Shown piece by piece: positions 50,421 through 60,766 of a stretch of DNA of 64,000 bases (within the stretch, counting starts at the first letter, position 1; each line of letters begins with the position of its first letter). Source of the DNA: Anodontia alba (taxonomy: Eukaryota; Mollusca; Bivalvia; Lucinida; Lucinidae); assembly GCA_964016985.1 (NCBI GenBank), contig OZ024833.1:60153463-60217462 (forward strand). The letters are read 5' to 3'. The notes below the pieces were generated by a model that searched no databases, was not told where the DNA came from, and worked only from the letters and a program-made list of their open reading frames with translations. The position numbers and the translations under genes are program-made.

Positions 50421-50943
50421 TTAGCCTTGCCCAAGGCTTAAAAATATATATATATTTAGCAATCTGGGCCCAGTTGTTCAAAACTAACGATGTCGTTAGT
50501 TAACGATTCGTTAAAATTTTAATTGAGTGATACGCAAATATGCTGAAATTTTTTGCTGAAAAAATGTGAGTAGCTTTTGCAGTGCAAAAGCTACTCACAT
50601 TTTTTCAGCAAAAAATATAAAAATATTGTGTATTGAATCTGCTAAAACAGTTAACGAAATGACCCTTAACGAGCTCGTTAAGCTAACGATGCTTTGAACA
50701 ACTGGGCCCTGGATTAGAAATATACATATATATTTTTTGGCTTATTGAGCTCTGAGGCTAGTCTATAGATAATATGGTCTGGATTTCTAATATTCTATAT
50801 TTCAGAGACAACCACAGAAGAAAAGTTCATCCATAGACTAGCTAATCATTGAATCAAAAAGTAGAATGTAAATGAGAAAAAAAATAATAATAAGTAAACA
50901 AAAAGTGACAAACAGACTTATATATTGGCCTAGTAGCTAGGCT
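50421..50943. mobile_element. Element H nested in G and itself hosting I
   Basis: A 9-bp duplication ATGTTTTTG flanks it (50412-50420, 50944-50952). The outer sequence matches the uninterrupted H at 14003 in reverse (TTAGCCTTGCCCAAGGC to GGCCTAGTAGCTAGGCT). Confidence 0.8.
50466..50709. mobile_element. Element I, complete palindromic MITE, innermost
   Basis: A perfect 17-bp TIR, GGGCCCAGTTGTTCAAA / TTTGAACAACTGGGCCC. The inner palindrome is GTGAGTAGCTTTTGCA / TGCAAAAGCTACTCAC. The H copy at 14003 lacks it. Confidence 0.87.
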
Positions 50944-51164
50944 ATGTTTTTGTGTGTGTGTTTTTTTTCCTGATTTTCTTTAAAAAAGCATGTGGGTACT
51001 CATTTGAACTGCATCCACAAGTCGATGCAATTCAAATGGGCACCCACAACATATGCCTTTATAAGGAAGTAGACAAAAAGTACACTGGCTATAATCTGAA
51101 GACTACGGAATTGCTTGTCTGTGCCCTTATAGGGGTATGTGCGGTAATTAGGTTGAATATGGTA

Positions 51165-51206
51165 ATTCTGATTTTTAAAAAAAAAAATGCAGTTTATCTA
51201 GAGCTA
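51165..51206. mobile_element. HP-4 right-end fragment
   Basis: ATGCAGTTTATCTAGAGCTA resembles the HP-4 right end. Confidence 0.4.
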
Positions 51207-51344
51207 TATGATCCAGGTTATAATGATGAGAATTTTAAATTATTTATTACTGCTTTAAGTAAGCTGTAACATGACGAACCTTATAATATGCACCTGGAAA
51301 AGAAACATATAAGCCTGTACATCATCATAGTCCATAGTGCTAGA

Positions 51345-51577
51345 TAGGAGGGGAACATATGTTGTGGGTACTCATTAGAAGTGCCTTGGTGAGGCGCTTC
51401 TGATGAGTACAACATATGTTTTTGTGGAGAGAAGTGCCTCAATGAGGCACTTCTAATGAGTACCCACAACATATGGTTTTGCAGAGAAATGTTTTTTTTA
51501 CCTGATTTTCACGGAGAAATAAGAAAAATATCAGTACTTTTTGGCTAAAAGAAAAAGCACCGTATCTGGAGTTATGC
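51345..51577. mobile_element. Rearranged HP-4 with duplicated hairpin arms
   Basis: ACATATGTTGTGGGTACTCA, its inverse, and a second inverse GAAGTGCCTCAATGAGGCAC with CCACAACATATGGTTTTGC follow in series, then GCACCGTATCTGGAGTTATG. There are three arms instead of two. Confidence 0.7.
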
Positions 51578-51761
51578 AGAATCGGATCAGTCTTGGTTCA
51601 GTAATTTACTGGCAGCCAGATCCATGGCTTCTGCAGGTAAACAAGGCTGATCAAGTCCCAGCTATTCAAAGGAGTGGGGTGGTGGGGGGGAGGGGAGGGA
51701 GAGAGGCATGTTTGTAAATGACCAAAGCATAATGATCACAGGAAGTCTGGATAATTTCATA

Positions 51762-51941
51762 CTCCAGATAAGGTATCTTTTTTTTTAAAACTGAAAAGTA
51801 CTGATATTTTCTTCTTATTTCTCCACAAAAACATATGTTGTGGTACTCAATAGAAGTGCCTCCCAGAGGTACTTCTAATGAGTACCACAACACATGTTTC
51901 TTTTGAGATATGTGGATACCCCTTCTTATATGGAGCTATGT
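51762..51941. mobile_element. HP-4 copy
   Basis: ACTCCAGATAAGGTATC to CTTATATGGAGCTATG. Loop GAAGTGCCTCCCAGAGGTACTT. Confidence 0.8.
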
Positions 51942-51957
51942 TCATACTGAAAACAGT

Positions 51958-52161
51958 TTAATCCTAAAAGCACCAAGCAAAATTTATAGCAGAAGACATT
52001 CTATATTTTTTTTATTTTTAAGAGAAAATAAGTCTTGAGGTTTCATGTTAATTGTCTGCTTGGCAGACAAGTCACATGGAATGTCAAGAGTATTTTTTCT
52101 TTGAAAAATAAAAAAATCAAATATTGTCTGCTGCAGTTGTGTTTGGGGCTTTAAGAGTTAA
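51958..52161. mobile_element. TTAA-2, complete
   Basis: TTAATCCTAAAAGCACCAAG to GGGGCTTTAAGAGTTAA, TTAA at both ends. Loop GTCTGCTTGGCAGAC. Confidence 0.85.
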
Positions 52162-52230
52162 CAAATTACCTGGCTCCTTCGTTTCACATAAGCAAAAATA
52201 ACTGTTAAATAATGAAAATCACATATTCCA

Positions 52231-52428
52231 TTTAATCTTTAAGTTGCCATTCAAAATTATAGCAGACCACATTCTTAAAAAAATATTATTTTTCCTAGGA
52301 AAAATGGCTTGACATTTCAAGTGAATTAATTCACATCAAATATCAAGCCTTATTTTCTATGAAAAGAAAAAAAAGGAAAATATATTTTAGAATATTGTCT
52401 GCAGCTTTGTGACTTGCACTTTACAGGT
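52231..52428. mobile_element. TTAA-2 copy
   Basis: TTAATCTTTAAGTTGCCATT on the left. Arms GGCTTGACATTTCAAGTGAA and TTCACATCAAATATCAAGCC around a bare AATTAATT. The right terminus is decayed (CTTGCACTTTACAGG). Confidence 0.75.
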
Positions 52429-52475
52429 TTGTTAATGTGTGAGATGTGCATATCTTTTGCTTTTTATTGCAGGGA

Positions 52476-52675
52476 TTAACGCTAAGCACTCTGGGTAAAA
52501 TTGTCAGTAGATAACATATTGAAATATTTGTTCATATTTTCCCAAGAAAACAGGATTTGACATTTCATGCATATTGTGGAGACAATTTGCATGAAATGTC
52601 AAATCTGTTTTCTGGGGAAAATAAGAAAAATATTATCAATTTGTTGTCTGCTGAGTTTGCCTTGGTAAGCGTTAA
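52476..52675. mobile_element. TTAA-3, complete
   Basis: TTAACGCTAAGCACTCTGGG to CTTGGTAAGCGTTAA, TTAA at both ends. Arms GACATTTCATGCATATTGTG and AATTTGCATGAAATGTC. Confidence 0.83.
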
Positions 52676-52893
52676 AAACAGATTAACATACTATTCTTGA
52701 TTAGCCCATCAAACTGATATGCAGTGGCATAGATTTTAACCACTCCTAAATATGCAAATCGGTATGCAAAACAGTCTTTACTGAAGCAAACATATCTTGT
52801 CTTTCCATGTTCATGTTGAACATCAGAAAACACAACTGGTCCATTTGTGTGGCTATAAGCAGCCATTAAAGTTGATACAACAAGAAAACAGCA

Positions 52894-53450
52894 TTAACCC
52901 TTAAAGCACCATTAAAAACTGTAGCAGACAACAACATTCCACTATATATATAGCCGGCCTCGGTAGCTCAGTTGAATGCCCATCCAACTAGTGATCAGGA
53001 AATTGCAGGTTCGACCCCCACCCGGTCGCCAACATTCTTTCGTGGAGATTTGATCATATTTTCTACACTCGTTCAATCTCTTCTGCTGATTCAAGAAGGG
53101 CAGTTGTCAGTTTCTGGTGAAAGAATGTGCACAATATTGGTTAACCGCTTAGAGGACTAAACCTGCTCAGTAAATGTGTGGCTAGGTAAACTGACCATGC
53201 TCAGCATGACCCCATTGGGTTGACTGGGCCATAAAACATCAACACAAACAAACTGTACACACATATTTTTAGTTTTGCAGAGAAACTAAGGCTTTTTAAC
53301 ATTTAATGTGATTAATATTTAATGCTAGCAGATAATTCAACAAAATTTCAAGCCACATTTTCTCTGAAAAATACAAAAAAAAAACAAAAAAACCCAAAAA
53401 ACAATTAGAATGACATCTGCTACTACTCTGACTGGCAATTTCAGGGTTAG
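52894..53450. mobile_element. TTAA-2 split by a SINE-t
   Basis: TTAACCCTTAAAGCACCATT and GTAGCAGACAACAACATTCC on the left. TTGCAGAGAAACTAAGGCTT and TGACATCTGCTACTACTCTG on the right. The end is GGCAATTTCAGGGTTAG. Confidence 0.78.
52953..53252 (+). mobile_element. Full-length SINE-t, forward, clearest tRNA head
   Basis: GCCGGCCTCGGTAGCTCAGT holds the A box (TAGCTCAGTTG), and GCAGGTTCGACCCC is the B box about 50 bp on. The body is CATTCTTTCGTGGAGATTTG, GGGCAGTTGTCAGTTTCTGG and GTTAACCGCTTAGAGGACTA. The tail is GGGTTGACTGGGCCATAAAA then CATCAACACAAACAAAC. A and B boxes at tRNA spacing support Pol III transcription at origin. No convincing target duplication was found. Confidence 0.88.
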
Positions 53451-53576
53451 CTTCCACCATTTTCTGAAAAATACTTGTGTATATGAATAGTTACTGAGAA
53501 AATATATCTTCTGACATGTGCACCGAGCAAAAACTCAGATCAGCCTTGCATCCACTCAGTTTGATCAGTCATATCT

Positions 53577-53827
53577 GAGCCCAGCTGTTCAAAACTAACG
53601 ATGTTGTTAGTTAACGTATCATTAAAACTTTGATCATCAAATATGGCATAATATGCACTTATATTTTTGCTGAAAAAATGTGAGTAGCTTTTGCATTTGC
53701 AAAAGCTACTCACATTTTTCAGCAAATATACTTGTGAATTAGATATTGTACTTACTAATTAATATTAGTTAATATTTTGACCACTAACCAGCTCGTTAAG
53801 CTAACAATGCTTTGAACAACTGGGCCC
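53577..53827. mobile_element. Element I, second copy
   Basis: GAGCCCAGCTGTTCAAAACT and GCTTTGAACAACTGGGCCC. Inner palindrome TGAGTAGCTTTTGCATTTGC with AAAAGCTACTCACATTTTTC. Confidence 0.83.
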
Positions 53828-53937
53828 TTGGCAGTAAGAATTGCAGGCTTCTTCAGGCAAAAGTGTAGACTGATAAAACTATGTGGTCGTCTCCACTGGC
53901 ACAAACAACATGGTACATTTTCTCATGTTGCTACCCA

Positions 53938-54420
53938 TATGCACTTACTGTCTGACTGTCTGAATGACAAACTTGCTGATTGATGAATTGCTTGATTGCC
54001 TGATATCTGGCTGATTGTTGCCTGGATGATTTTGATGGATAGATGGAAGGATGGACAGACTAGCTGACTGACTTCTGGTTGGATGGATGGATCAGTTGAT
54101 GGACAGATGGATGTAGGGGTGGCTGGATGGCTGGATGGATGGATGGATGGATGGACAGATGGATGAGTGGATGGGTGGTATGGATGGGTAGTTGGGTGGG
54201 TAGTCAGACGGATGGACGGATGATCAAATGGAAAGATGGACAGATAGACGAATGGGTGGCCAAAGGGATGGAATGTTGGATAGATGGACGGACAGAAAGA
54301 TGACTTGCTGGGCTGATGGACTGAAGGTGGGTGGATGGGGAAATGAATTAAAGAATGGCTAAAAGAAAGAAAATTTGGATGCAGCTAGATGTGAATGGAT
54401 AGACGGATTGATGGAATATG
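53938..54420 (+). repeat. Degenerate GGAT/GATG tetranucleotide tract
   Basis: TGGATGGATGGATGGATGG around 54130-54160 is the purest part. The flanks keep a GATGGA or GACTGACTG rhythm with many substitutions, over about 480 bp. Confidence 0.82.
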
Positions 54421-54649
54421 CTCATTTTTAAACAACCATGAAACTTTAGGCCACCAAAAACTCAACAGCTGATTCTATAAATATTAAAAGGGCAAAGGTG
54501 AAGTTATCAAAAAGACACTTGAAAATATGAAGAAAATTTTAATTATTTCACTCAAACTCAATTAAGTTGTTAAATGTGATGTACAGTCACTGACCTGATC
54601 AGATGGGTTTGTGCCAAGTGCCTGCTCTTTTCAAATAGTTTATAAACCA

Positions 54650-54824
54650 TAGCTACAGATGAGGATAAATATTTACTTATTTCTCAATAAAAACATATGT
54701 TGTGGGTACTCATTAGAAGCACCTCACTGAGGCACTTCTAATGAATACCCACAACATATGTTTTCATGGAAAAATAAGAAAAATATCAATACTTTTTGGC
54801 TGAAAATGCAACTTCTGGAGCTAT
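54650..54824. mobile_element. HP-4 copy
   Basis: ATAGCTACAGATGAGG to CAACTTCTGGAGCTATG. Loop GAAGCACCTCACTGAGGCAC. Confidence 0.8.
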
Positions 54825-54944
54825 GACAAATTTAACCTTTAAGCACTCTCTGGACAAATTCAACAGATAACAAATTGATAATTCCCAGGAAATAAGGTCT
54901 GCCATTTCAAGCAGTGCTTCATTTTCTCTGAAAAAAAAATGTAA

Positions 54945-55640
54945 CTAGAAGCCCAAGTGGGCTAGAAATTGCTCACCTGGATTAGGCTGATAATGATATG
55001 TTACATTATGCCATGGTGGCCATCTTGGCTATCAGATCAGATTGCCTTTCGCAATTCAGAATCTGATGTCGTTTGAAGAGTTTCAAGACTGCCACCATGG
55101 CTGCCATCTTGGATATTGGAACTAAACGATTTAGCAATTCTGAATCTCCATGTCACACTGGTGCTTCCCATCAAGTTTCAGCTCAACCTGACTTACTGTT
55201 TGGGAGGAGATGTGGTTTGAAGAATTTCAAGATAGCAGTCATCTTGGACACTGTAACAGAACGATTTTAGCAATTCTGAATTTCCATAACACCCCAATGC
55301 CTCTCATCATGTTTAAGCTCAATCAGACTTACCATTTGGTAGCAGATGTGATCTGAAGACTTTCAAGATGGCTGCCATGGTGGCCATCTTGGATATCAGA
55401 ACGGAATCATTTTAGCAATTCTAAACCTCCATGCTGCCCTGATGCCTTCCACCAAGTTTATGCTCCATCTGACTTACTGTTCGGGAGCAGATAACAACTG
55501 AAGACTTTCAAGATGGCCGCCATGGATTCTGATGGAGATGTCGAAAATGTGAAAAGTTACTGACGGACATACGGATGAAGGAAGGACCATGGTCAACATA
55601 CCATGGCATAAGCTGACCGGGACAAAGCTCCAGGTGAGCT
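54945..55640 (+). repeat. Cac element 7a
   Basis: Start CTAGAAGCCCAAGTGGGCTA and TTGCTCACCTGG, end AAGCTCCAGGTGAGCT. About four monomers hold CCATGGTGGCCATCTTGG, ATTTTAGCAATTCTGAA and CCTCCCACCAAGTTT-like phrases. Confidence 0.8.
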
Positions 55641-57295
55641 AACAATAGAAGATCTTCAAGATGGCTGCTGTGATGGCCATCGGGATATGGTAACAAAATA
55701 TTTTTAGCAATTCTGAATCTCCATGTCACCCCAATGCCTCCCACCAAGTTTTGGCTCAATCTGACTTAACATTCGGAAGCAGATGAGCTCCACCTTGGGG
55801 AGCTATCTCAAATATCAGACCAGAACTATTTCAGTAATTCTGAATCTCTGTGCCACTCAAGTTTGGGCTCAATTTGCATTAAGGTATTGGAGGAGATGTC
55901 TTTTGAAGAATTTCAAGATGGCCCCCATGGCAGCCATCTTGGATGTCGGAATGGAATAAATTTAGCAGTTCTGAATCTCCATGTCTCCCCAATGCCTCCC
56001 ACCAAGTTTCAGCTTAATCTGACATTGTTCCCGAGCAGATGTCGTTTCAAGATTTTCAAGCTGGCGACTATGGCCGCCATCTTGGATATTGGAATGGAAC
56101 CAATTTAGCAATTCTAAACCTCCATGTTACCCAAATGCCTCCAACCAAGGTTAGGCTCAATCCGACTTAACGTTTGGGAACAGACTTGGTTTGAAGATTT
56201 TCAAGCTGGCCACTAGGGGGGCCATCTTGGATATCAGAACGAGATGATTTTAGCAATTCTGAATCTCTATGTTGCTACAATGCCTCCCATCAAGTTTCAC
56301 CTCAATCCAACACAGTTTGTGAGGAGATGTTGTTTGAAGAGTTTCAAGATGGCTGACATGGTGGCCATCTTGGATATTGGAACAGAATGACTTTAGCAAT
56401 TCTAAATCTCCATGTGGCCCCAGTGCCTCCCACCAAGTTTGAGTTCAATCTGACTTCGGGTTCGGGAACAGATGTAGTTTCAAGATTTTCAAGAAGGCTG
56501 CCCAGCGGCCACCTTGGACAGCCAAAAGGAACAATTTAAGCAATTCTGAATCTCTGTCGCTCCAATGCCTCCCATCAAGTTTTGGCTCAATCCAACCTAA
56601 GGTTTGAGAGGAGATGTCGTTTGAAGAATTTCAAGATGGCCACCATGGCAGCCATCTTGGATATCAGAACAGAATGATTATGGCAATTCTGAATCTCTGT
56701 AATGCTCCAATGCCTCCCATCAAGTTTCAGCCCAATCTGACTTACAGTTTGGGAGGAGATATCATTTGAAGAATTTCAACATGGCCCCTGTGGCGGCCAT
56801 CTTGGATATAGCAAGGAAGGATTTTAGCAATTCTGAATCTCTGTGTCACTGTGATGCTTCCCATCAAGTTTTGGCTTATTCCGACTTACGGTTTGGGAGA
56901 TGTCGCTAGACGAATTTCAAGATGGCTGCCATGGTGGCCATCTTGGATATCGGAACAGAAAAATTTTAGCAATTCTGAATCTCTATGTCTCCCCGATGCC
57001 TCCCATCAAGTTTGGCACAATCTGACTTATGGTTTGGGAGGAGATGGGAGATGTTGTTAAAAGAATTTCAAGATGGCTGCCATGGCGGCCATCTTGGATA
57101 TCGGAAAGGAAGGATTTTAGCAATTCTGGAGCTCCATGTTGCTACAATGCCTCCCACTAAGTTTCAGCTCAATCCAACTTATGGTTATGGAGGAGACGTC
57201 GAAAATGTGAAAAGCTAACAACGGAAGGATGGACGGACGACAGACAGATGACAGACAACAGGCCATGACATAAGCTGACCTGGAGCAGGTGAGCT
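55641..57295 (+). repeat. Cac element 7b
   Basis: It follows 7a without a new left terminus. About eleven monomers, with GGCCATCTT at 56363, ~56650, 56795, 56936 and 57088, a period of ~145 bp. End ACCTGGAGCAGGTGAGCT. The monomer shares AAGATGGC..GCCATGG..GGCCATCTTGG with elements 2-5 but is otherwise different. Confidence 0.8.
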
Positions 57296-57339
57296 AAAAA
57301 TTATCTGCGGCAATTCTGCTTGGTATGAATATAACAATA

Positions 57340-57542
57340 TTAACCCTTGTCATGCTGAATAAATTAAGATGTCAAGCCCACTTCCAATTTTCAGCTAATT
57401 AGATCACTTATCCAGGTTGTTGGTACAATTTACATACTTAATGGCAAACAGTGCAGATCCAGATCAGTTAGAAGCCAACTTATCTAGATCTACACTGTTT
57501 GCAAAGGCAGGGCATAGCTGTGCTCAGAAGGACAAGGGTTAA
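57340..57542. mobile_element. TTAA-1, complete
   Basis: TTAACCCTTGTCATGCTGAA to CTCAGAAGGACAAGGGTTAA, TTAA at both ends. Loop trimmed to GATCAGTTAGAAGCCAACTT. Confidence 0.88.
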
Positions 57543-57554
57543 TAATATCAAATA

Positions 57555-57640
57555 TTCAGTTTTCACTCAAAACCTTATGTTGTGGGATTTCGGAAAGCCC
57601 TTCTTATGCTGCAAGATCCCAAATTTCTGTTTCTGCTTAG
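57555..57640. mobile_element. Short HP-4-related hairpin
   Basis: CTCAAAACCTTATGTTGTGG, GGATTTCGGAAAGCCCTTC and a weak inverse. Family uncertain. Confidence 0.4.
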
Positions 57641-57648
57641 ACATGTAG

Positions 57649-57848
57649 AGACGCTGGTTAAAAATTTCAGCAGATTACATTTTGATATTATTGTATTTAT
57701 TTTGTTTTGTTTTTTAATTACCAGAAACAGGGTTTGACATTTCTGTCTTCTTCTTGGGGGTAAATTTGCTTAGAAAGTCAAACCTTATTTTCTGGGAGCC
57801 ATCAATCCGCCATATGGTGAGTTTGCCTATAGGGTACTAAAGATTCAC
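57649..57848. mobile_element. Diverged TTAA-3 copy
   Basis: ACGCTGGTTAAAAATTTCAG and GCAGATTACATTTTGATATT on the left. AAAGTCAAACCTTATTTTCT and ATAGGGTACTAAAGATTCAC on the right. Confidence 0.55.
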
Positions 57849-58224
57849 TTTCTCTAAATATCCTCCTCACAAAATCTTGTTACCAGGCAACATTTTTTAA
57901 CATCTATTCTGTAGGCCACAAATAAACCCCTGATGGATTTTTCTTAAATTATCTGAAAAGGTGAATTAAGTTCAAATTCTGTTTGTTAATAAGAGAAAGC
58001 ACTCTGAACTTACCACACTCTTTCCCCTTTTATTTTTTCTATCTGGCTGAAAACAACAATAAAAGTTCAATATTTTTTTCTCATTACATAATCAAGCAGG
58101 TCTGAGATAAAATTACAGGTCACACTGACCTACTTCTGGTATACAATTAACTATCTTCAACAGATGTACCCATACATAAAATCTTGTTAGTCTAAGCCAA
58201 ACATAACAGATGTATTTGAGACAT
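57849..58224 (+). other. Unassigned, one array-like monomer near 58100
   Basis: ACAGGTCACACTGACCTACT and CAACAGATGTACCCATACA resemble the monomer at 59660-60300. No gene is seen. Confidence 0.4.
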
Positions 58225-59290
58225 TTTTTATCCCCGCGCATTGTGTTACCCCTCCGTCTGTCCTGCTGTCCAGCCATCCAGCCGGCCATCCGTCTGTTCC
58301 AAGACCATTTAAGCTAGAATCTCAAAAATTTCACAGGCGATAGCCTTATGAATGAGGACTGGAGAAACACATTCGGAATTTTGATGTAACTCCTGGGGGC
58401 AGGGCCACGGGGGTGTGGCCTCGAAGGGTCCAAAATCCATTTTGCACAAACATAGTCATGTTGCATATCAAATCAAAGGTAATGAAGAGTAGAACATAGT
58501 GGTGCAAAAGTTTTAATCCTGGGGCATGTCTGGGGGTCACCTGAGGTCAAAATTTGGGTCCTTTTTTTATTATTATTGTCACACAGCTCCTCCTAGGCTT
58601 TTTGAGCTTTAACCTTGAAACTGTCACTTGAAACTTTAGGTATGGCCTAAAAAAAAATTTTGTTTCCGATTTCCCAACCGACTGTCAACAAACGCGCCAT
58701 TATGTATATATATATTTTTTTTTTTGCACATGAAGAAAACAAAATTAATCTGCGACCAACCCCTGACAATCCTGGTTTTTATATACTTTCCTTACATAAT
58801 TTGTCCGTACCAATTTTTGGATATTGTCGGTCTTCATCGTTCGTTTATTTATTTCCAATATGGCGGCACCCTTTCAAGCCAAACAGAGCACATTAGTGCA
58901 GTTTATTTCGAAGCGTGCAGCCACATCTCACCCTAAAATAAAATAAAAGCTGTTTAACACAGGTCCCTTTATCATCAGTATTCAAAAACAGTCAAATGTT
59001 TAGTAAGAGAAGTCAAAATATTTTAAGATTCCATTAAAAAAAAAAAAATATGATTCACCGACCATAATTTGACTTAATTGCTAAAAAAAGAAGAGAAAAA
59101 AAAACAAAGCTGCCAACCTACCGACCCTATGACAAAATTGGTGATGAAACCGGAAACAGAACATGTATTTTTTTAGGCCTTATAGCCCTAAGGATGAGGA
59201 CTGGAGGAACAAATTTTGATGTGCGCAGAGATATGCGATGGCGCTGACACAAGGATATGTGATGGTGTGCCATCGACTTGCTCTAGTTTT
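58225..59290 (+). repeat. Array-type element split by element R
   Basis: TTTATCCCCGCGCATTGTG and CCGTCTGTCCTGCTGTCC at the left, GAATGAGGACTGGAGAAACA, then element R. GATGAGGACTGGAGGAACAA and GTGCCATCGACTTGCTCTAG follow. The two GATGAGGACTGGAG phrases suggest two diverged units. Confidence 0.5.
58644..59179. mobile_element. Element R, TIR-bounded, 536 bp
   Basis: The left end GGCCTAAAAAAAAATTTTG then TTTCCG, and the right end CGGAAACAGAACATG then TATTTTTTTAGGCC, are imperfect inverted copies of about 25 bp. No transposase frame. The duplication is unclear (TAT / TTAT). Confidence 0.6.
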
Positions 59291-59421
59291 TTTTTTTTGT
59301 ACAAAGTAGGTTAAGCCAATATAGATTACACGGATACATATTTGGTATATGACACATGCTCTATATTTTGTATGCGACACACAATCTTCATACATGTAAC
59401 ACTATGCAGGACTTGTTAAGG

Positions 59422-59580
59422 AGAGTATCAGATGATAAATTCTGGGATATTTTCTCTTTCTCCATAAAAACATATGTTGTGGATACTCATCGAGGCACTT
59501 ATATTGAGAACCCACAACATAAATTTTTAGGGAAAATAAGAAAAAAATATCCCAGAATTTTGATGACCAAATACTTCTCT
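59422..59580. mobile_element. HP-4-related copy
   Basis: GATAAATTCTGGGATATTTT and AAAATATCCCAGAATTTTGA are TIR-like. The core CATATGTTGTGGATACTCAT is the HP-4 core. The ends differ from AGCTCCAGATAAGG, another case of the same core with other ends. Confidence 0.6.
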
Positions 59581-59639
59581 TTAATAAGTCCTCTGTATGT
59601 CAAATCTGTTCAGCCAAGGGCATAAAATACTGAAGACAT

Positions 59640-60425
59640 GTATTGAACAAGTTTACTTTTTGCATAACTGTAGGTCAGGTCAAAATATAGGCTGCACTGA
59701 CCTTCTTTTTCTAGATTTGCCCATAAATCAACTTTGGTAGGCCTACACAGTACAATACTGAAGTTATCCATCAGACAATTTTTTTTTTTTTTTTGTATGA
59801 TCAAGTAGATCAGGTCAAAATAAAGGTCACAGAGGCCTACCTTTTGCACAAGACACAGCAACTTTAGTAGATGTATATACATCAAATTTTGGTAAGCGTA
59901 GGCCATAAAGTATGGACATGTTGTTCTGTAAAGTAGATCACATCAAAATATAGGATGCAGTGACCAACACTTAGTAGATATAAAACAACCATCTTTAATA
60001 GATGTACCCATACACCAAATTTGGTAAGCATATAGTAAGAAATACACCACAGACAATTTATTTGTATTCAGCAGGTCAGGTCAAAATATAGGTCATAGTG
60101 ACCTTCTTTTGACATCTGATCCATTGTCTTTATATATCTTTATCTATAAATCAAATCCAGTAAGCCTACTTTCCAATACATAAGATATGCATCAGGCATG
60201 GTTGTTATTACTATTGTTGTCCTCGTTGTTTGCATTGTGAAGGTCAGGTCAAAATATAGGTCCAAGTGACAGACTTTTGTTATGTGACACACATCTCCAA
60301 TAAAATGTACTTGTACAACTGAAACTGGCCATACAGTACAAGTGATTTGCTCTGCACAAGATCTCTAACAGACAGAGATTGAAGGACAGAATGATGGATA
60401 GATTGACGGCAGGCCAGTGTGGGAC
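59640..60425 (+). repeat. Array of ~130-165-bp monomers with AGGTCAGGTCAAAATA
   Basis: AGGTCAGGTCAAAATATAGG or a variant occurs near 59673, 59811, 59939, 60076 and 60243. A GACAGAATGATGGATAGATT tail follows near 60385. No Cac terminus was found. Confidence 0.65.
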
Positions 60426-60766
60426 TTAAAAAAAAAAAAACCAATACAGATCTTTCATGCAAGTGACCACTTCCACTCAATTTGCTGAAAAATTCTTGTC
60501 TTAACACACCATTATTTACAAACAATGTAAAATCCAGTCTGACATGGCTGACAAATAGATTCAAACAATGCAACATTCTGATCATAATAACAGGCAAACA
60601 GTAGTTAATTCTGCCCTGGCCTGTCACTGCAGACAAATGGTTTCCAATACACAGACCGAAAATAATAGAATGCCAAAAGATCAGCCATAGAACAGAAATA
60701 GGTCACACTATGAGAAAAGGTACCTTTGGGGCAAAGATCCAGATAACCAAAGTAAAGCCACACAAT
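60426..60766. other. Unassigned stretch
   Basis: The minus-strand 118-codon frame at 60280-60636 has no recognisable domain. No element is seen. Confidence 0.35.

Larger units (their letters stand above)
50279..51162. mobile_element. Element G hosting a two-level nest
   Basis: CCGTAAATATATAAATAG and TTACCGCACCATGCATTTAG on the left, TGTGCGGTAATTAGGTTGAA on the right, with TA on both sides (50277-50278, 51163-51164). Removing 50421-50952 restores a G element like that at 32078. Confidence 0.82.
54834..57330. mobile_element. MITE of TTAA-2/3 type split by Cac element 7
   Basis: The left part TTAACCTTTAAGCACTCTCT and GGACAAATTCAACAGATAAC is TTAA-3-like. The right part CTGCGGCAATTCTGCTTGGT looks like a TTAA-2 end. 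Both ends are short, so the family is uncertain. Confidence 0.5.

Noticed and set aside
52953..53035. A functional tRNA gene at the SINE-t head
   Set aside because: A and B boxes are present but the cloverleaf stems do not close properly and a SINE body follows directly.
53938..54420. A protein-coding or LTR origin for the GGAT-rich tract
   Set aside because: The rhythm is a degenerate tetranucleotide repeat and no LTR, primer-binding site or gag/pol sequence is present.
60280..60636. 118-codon minus-strand frame
   Set aside because: No domain, overlaps the tail of an array repeat, and no exon signals.
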